Assembly (NCBI RefSeq): GCF_900167945.1
Contig: NZ_FUZA01000004.1
Coordinates: 410,578-474,577 of the forward strand
Length of the DNA: 64,000 bases
DNA from: Dyadobacter psychrophilus
GTDB taxonomy: Bacteria; Bacteroidota; Bacteroidia; Cytophagales; Spirosomataceae
Direction: 5' to 3'
Shown: in pieces, positions 61,148 to 64,000 of the stretch
Position numbering within the stretch: position 1 is the first letter of the stretch
Layout of the letters: the number at the start of each line of letters is the position of its first letter
Position numbers and translations under genes: made by a program
Notes under the pieces: generated by a model
Seen by the model: only the letters and a program-made list of their open reading frames with translations
Database searches by the model: none
What the model was told of the DNA's origin: nothing

Positions 61148-62362
61148 ATGGCCCGAGCGCTTACTTTTCTCTGCATATCAACATATTTCAAGGGCAACGA
61201 TTTTTTGAAGGCTTTAAAGGAATCTGGTAACAAGGTCTTCCTCATCACAGCCAAGAAATTGGAGCATAAGCCCTGGGTAAGGGACTCGGTTGACGAGTTT
61301 TTTTATGTGGAGGAAGGGGAAGACGGGAAGTACAACATGAACGAGATCATTAACGGTCTTGCTTACGTGATGCGCGACAGACCAATTGACCGCGTGGTGG
61401 CACTGGATGATTTTGATGTGGAAAAAGCAGCGCATATCAGGGAATATTTCCGGATTCCGGGCATGGGCCAGACAACGGGAAGATATTTTCGGGATAAACT
61501 GGCGATGCGAACCAAGGCGGCAGAGTCAGGCATTTTGGTTCCGGGCTTTTCTGCGCTTTTCAATGATGAAGCCATTAATAATTTCATAGAAAAATATCCT
61601 GGTCCCTGGATGATCAAACCCCGGTCTGAGGCTTCGGCAACGGGAATAAAGAAGATGGAAAACGCGGCGGAATTGTGGGAGACCATTCATCAGCTTGGCG
61701 ATAAACGGCACGCTTATCTGGTGGAGCAATACAAACCCGGGAATGTTTATCACGTAGATTCCATTTCGTATAATGGTCGGGTTATTTTTTCCTGGAACAG
61801 CAAATATCTGGCGCCGCCTTTTGATGTGGCACACGGAGGCGGCATTTTCAGATCGGTAACCGTGCCGTTTGATTCCTCGGAAGAGCATGCATTAGAAACA
61901 CTCGCTGTGGATCTTTTGAAAGCATTTGGATTAAAGCACAGCGCTTCGCATACGGAGGTTATACGCTGCCACGATGATGGAAAATATTATTTTCTGGAAA
62001 CATCTTCGCGGGTAGGGGGTGCCAATCTTTCGGAAATGGTGGAAGCTTCTTCGGGCATCAATCTCTGGAAAGAATGGGCCAAAATGGAGACGGCGGAAGC
62101 AAAAGGAGATAATTACAAGTTGCCGGCCGTCAGAAAAGATTATTCGGGCATCATTATTTCGCTGGCGAGGCAGGAATGGCCGGACTTATCCGTTTTCAAT
62201 GATCCGGAAATTGTGTGGCGCATGAATGAGCCGTACCATGTGGGGTTAGTTGTGAGGGCGAAATCGCGGGAGAAGGTGATTGAATTGTTAGATAAATACG
62301 CAGAGATTATTCAGAAAGATTACCATGCATCGGCTCCCGCTCCGGACAGGCCCGCACATTAA
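61148..62362 (+). CDS. ATP-grasp family ligase
   Basis: An ATP-grasp enzyme that couples an acyl-phosphate intermediate to amide or thioester formation. The ATP-grasp core is PGPWMIKPRSEASATGIKKMENAAELWE (ATP-binding Lys), YLVEQYKPGNVYHVDSISYNGRVIF (second Lys/Glu) and CHDDGKYYFLETSSRVGGANLSEMVEASSGINL with the metal-binding Glu/Asn. The first 110 residues form the Rossmann-like preATP-grasp domain. Related to BacD/CarB-like stand-alone ligases of small amino-acid amides; the real substrate is unknown. Confidence 0.9.
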   Translation: MARALTFLCISTYFKGNDFLKALKESGNKVFLITAKKLEHKPWVRDSVDEFFYVEEGEDGKYNMNEIINGLAYVMRDRPIDRVVALDDFDVEKAAHIREYFRIPGMGQTTGRYFRDKLAMRTKAAESGILVPGFSALFNDEAINNFIEKYPGPWMIKPRSEASATGIKKMENAAELWETIHQLGDKRHAYLVEQYKPGNVYHVDSISYNGRVIFSWNSKYLAPPFDVAHGGGIFRSVTVPFDSSEEHALETLAVDLLKAFGLKHSASHTEVIRCHDDGKYYFLETSSRVGGANLSEMVEASSGINLWKEWAKMETAEAKGDNYKLPAVRKDYSGIIISLARQEWPDLSVFNDPEIVWRMNEPYHVGLVVRAKSREKVIELLDKYAEIIQKDYHASAPAPDRPAH

Positions 62363-62387
62363 GTAAGTCATAAATAGCATTGCGTTG

Positions 62388-62436
62388 AAGCATTCAGGTT
62401 GTATTAGTCACGCGTACAACCTGAATGCTTTTTTTG
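62388..62436 (+). terminator. Rho-independent terminator
   Basis: Arms AAGCATTCAGGTTGTA / TACAACCTGAATGCTT (16 bases) with an 11-base loop and a following T-tract, after the ATP-grasp gene. Confidence 0.88.
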
Positions 62437-62479
62437 TTTGATTTTACACCCCGATGTTTAACCTAAACTATTTTGAACA

Positions 62480-63025
62480 ATGTACAACTTTACAAAATCG
62501 CTTTGTATCATTTTGTTGTTGATCCTGGCATTTGCCGGTTGTAAGGATGACAAGGAAGTCGAGCCCAAAAACGCCTTGATGCACGATGGAAGGGAGTTTG
62601 AGATCTCCAAAGGACTGTTAATCCATTTGGGAAAATACCCCGAAGGCGAAAGTGGACAAGTCCTTTTCCTCTCTTCCGATGGTGTAAAAATCCGCGAATC
62701 TGGCGGCCATATCGATTCCATTTACGGGATAGGACACGGGATTTATTTTGAGCTGATCAGTGCCACAGGAACTGAATTGGATGAAGGCGAATACACATTC
62801 GACAACGACTTTACCATAGAAGTGAAGACTTTTTTTGATTCCTACGTAGTCTTCAACGGTGACTTTGCAACAGAGGACGGCGAATATTACGAGCTGAAAG
62901 AGGGCAAGCTAACCGTAAAAAAAGATGGCCCCAACTATATTCTCGACATTGACTGCATAGAAAGAAACAGCAAACACGTGACCGCTCACTACAAAGGCCC
63001 GTTGACGTTTTATGACGAGGAGTAG
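62480..63025 (+). CDS. Hypothetical lipoprotein
   Basis: A 181-residue protein with signal MYNFTKSLCIILLLILAFAGC, a good lipobox. The mature part is beta-rich and acidic: FEISKGLLIHLGKYPEGESGQVLFLSSDG, GIYFELISATGTELDEGEYTFDNDFTIEVKTF, ending HVTAHYKGPLTFYDEE. I do not recognise the family. It is probably a surface or periplasmic lipoprotein, standing alone between a terminator and the truncated nuclease gene. Confidence 0.7.
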   Translation: MYNFTKSLCIILLLILAFAGCKDDKEVEPKNALMHDGREFEISKGLLIHLGKYPEGESGQVLFLSSDGVKIRESGGHIDSIYGIGHGIYFELISATGTELDEGEYTFDNDFTIEVKTFFDSYVVFNGDFATEDGEYYELKEGKLTVKKDGPNYILDIDCIERNSKHVTAHYKGPLTFYDEE

Positions 63026-63123
63026 AAATTTTTAAAAATAAATTGAAAATAACGTGACCTGAATTGTGACGCTGCGTCTAAACGAGTGAAAAAGTAATAA
63101 ACACTTTAAACTCGTTTGATAAT

Positions 63124-63924
63124 ATGATGAATGATCAATTAGAAGGCCAGCATTTATTCTCCTCTGTAAAACAGCTGATAGAGCAAAGCAAGCGGCAAGT
63201 TGCTATCTCTATAAATGCAACAATGAGTATGTTGTATTGGCAGATTGGTAAAAAAATCAATGATGAAATTCTTCAAAATAAGCGGGCGGAGTATGGCAAA
63301 ACAATTGTCGCTACACTGTCGCGACAATTGGAAATGGAATATGGCAACTCTTTTTCAGAGAAAAATTTATGGAGATTGACCCAGTTTGCCGAGGTGTTTA
63401 CTAATCAGGATGAGGTTCTTGAATTAACGCGGCAATTAAGCTGGTCACACATTAAAGAACTGATTCCTATTAATGAGCCTTTGCGACGTGAGTTTTACAC
63501 GCATCTGTGCATACACGAAAACTGGAGTGTAAGAACTTTTCGGGAACGCATCAAATCCATGTTATACGAACGAACTGCCATTAGCAAAAAGCCGGAGGAG
63601 ACGATCATCAATGATCTTAATCTGCTAAAAACCAAGCAAAAGTTAAATCCCGACCTCGTTTTTCGCGATCCCTATTTTCTGGACTTTCTCGGATTGAAAG
63701 ATGCTTACTCAGAAAAAGATCTGGAAACTTCCATCATTGTTGAACTTCAAAAATTTATCATTGAACTTGCCAGCGATTTTGCATTTATGGCAAGGCAAAA
63801 GCGCATTACAATTGATAACTGCGATTATTTTATCGACCTACTTTTCTATCACAGAAGGCTAAGATGCCTTGTAGCAATTGATCTGTTATGTTGTGCACAA
63901 CATAAAAGTTCATATGTTGTGTAA
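63124..63924 (+). pseudogene. DUF1016 (YhcG-type, PDDEXK) nuclease gene, interrupted
   Basis: Predicted nuclease of the DUF1016/YhcG family, whose members are linked to DNA repair and to some restriction or phage-defence loci. The N-terminal domain runs from QLIEQSKRQVAISINATMSMLYWQIGKKINDEIL to FREFLYTHLC-like residues (here LRREFYTHLCIHENWSVRTFRERI). The C-terminal PDDEXK domain begins KQKLNPDLVFRDPYFLDFLGLKDAYSEKDLETSIIVELQKFIIELASDFAFMARQKRI and reaches IDLLFYHRRLRCLVAIDL, residue 254. There the homology stops and 12 unrelated residues follow. The essential part (normally VAI[ED]LK..., then about 80-100 more residues) is lost. Confidence 0.9.
63886..63905. repeat. 20-bp perfect palindrome at the interruption point
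   Basis: TTATGTTGTGCACAACATAA begins exactly where the nuclease homology ends. It is a perfect palindrome. The same unit (TATGTTGTG) recurs just downstream, so it looks like a recombinase or transposase binding site at an element end. Confidence 0.8.
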
Positions 63925-64000
63925 TCAGTTATGTGTTGCTAGCCACCATTCTGGCCACATTGCGATCAAAACAGTTTTTAACAACACATAATTGCCTGCT
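63886..64000. mobile_element. Likely end of an inserted mobile element (extends past window)
   Basis: After the palindrome the sequence holds further copies of the motif: TATGTTGTG at 63913-63921, TTATGTGTTG at 63929-63938, and its reverse complement CAACACATAA at 63982-63991. Such clustered short repeats next to a gene break fit the terminus of a transposon or integrative element. No transposase or integrase is visible before the window ends, so the type is unknown. Confidence 0.6.

Noticed and set aside
1..64000. tRNA, rRNA or CRISPR array
   Set aside because: No cloverleaf-like stretch, rRNA sequence or spaced repeat array was recognised on reading the intergenic gaps. A dedicated tRNA search could not be run.

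Overview
The window reads as a chromosomal segment of a Bacteroidota bacterium, most likely Cytophagales and Dyadobacter-like. The evidence is the gene content (DUF4271, DUF3109, DUF2911, SpmA/SpmB fusion, many small lipoproteins), promoters of the Bacteroidota type (TTTG, about 20 nt, TAnnTTTG), and weak Shine-Dalgarno sites. The genus is inferred from overall protein character and was not tested by a search. Coding density is very high. No gap without a gene exceeds 300 bases, and I found no rRNA, tRNA or CRISPR array.

Layout. 1-8630: partial DUF4271 membrane protein, sucD, an unknown membrane protein, azurin, a thioredoxin-fold lipid- or membrane-anchored protein, a TPR protein, a secreted Mn-type superoxide dismutase, the clpS-recR pair and a sodium:solute symporter. 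8819-10065: two small secreted proteins. 10126-17258 (minus strand): a tightly packed run galE, rfbB, rfbA, O-methyltransferase, LysM lytic transglycosylase, DUF3109, alkyltransferase-like protein, i.e. nucleotide-sugar supply for surface polysaccharide plus wall remodelling, closed by a strong hairpin. 17471-21425: SirB1-like protein, phosphopantetheinyl transferase, WD40 protein, DivIVA-like protein, folB. 21437-21532: a dispersed-type repeat hairpin.

21545-30598 (minus strand) is the most interesting region. It holds a complete six-gene ebo cluster in the order eboA-B-C-D-E-F, with overlapping or nearly touching reading frames. It is followed closely by a PQQ-type sugar dehydrogenase and a carboxynorspermidine synthase-like gene. 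The ebo genes encode a UbiA-like membrane prenyltransferase, a sugar phosphate cyclase, a TatD-like hydrolase, a TIM-barrel protein, a phosphodiesterase-like protein and EboA. Together they look like a dedicated pathway for making or moving an unknown small molecule. A second UbiA-like gene, paired with a methyltransferase, lies at 56410-57958.

30797-47672: MgtC, a RelE/ParE-type toxin-antitoxin pair with its own promoter and operator, PepP aminopeptidase, subtilisin-like protease, Na+/H+ antiporter, two Tat-exported sugar-metabolism proteins, a SpmAB fusion, a TolC/adaptor pair without a pump, GpsA, a sialidase-like lipoprotein and a DEAD-box helicase. 47803-62362: serine hydrolase, DUF2911, second sugar dehydrogenase, a TetR/SDR/DUF2798 unit with two matching palindromic operators, a FabF-type synthase, HAD phosphatase, RarD-like transporter, the methyltransferase/UbiA pair, M28 and M17 peptidases and an ATP-grasp protein. 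62480-64000: a lipoprotein and a DUF1016-type nuclease gene cut off at 63885/63886, where a repeat-rich sequence resembling the end of a mobile element begins and runs out of the window.
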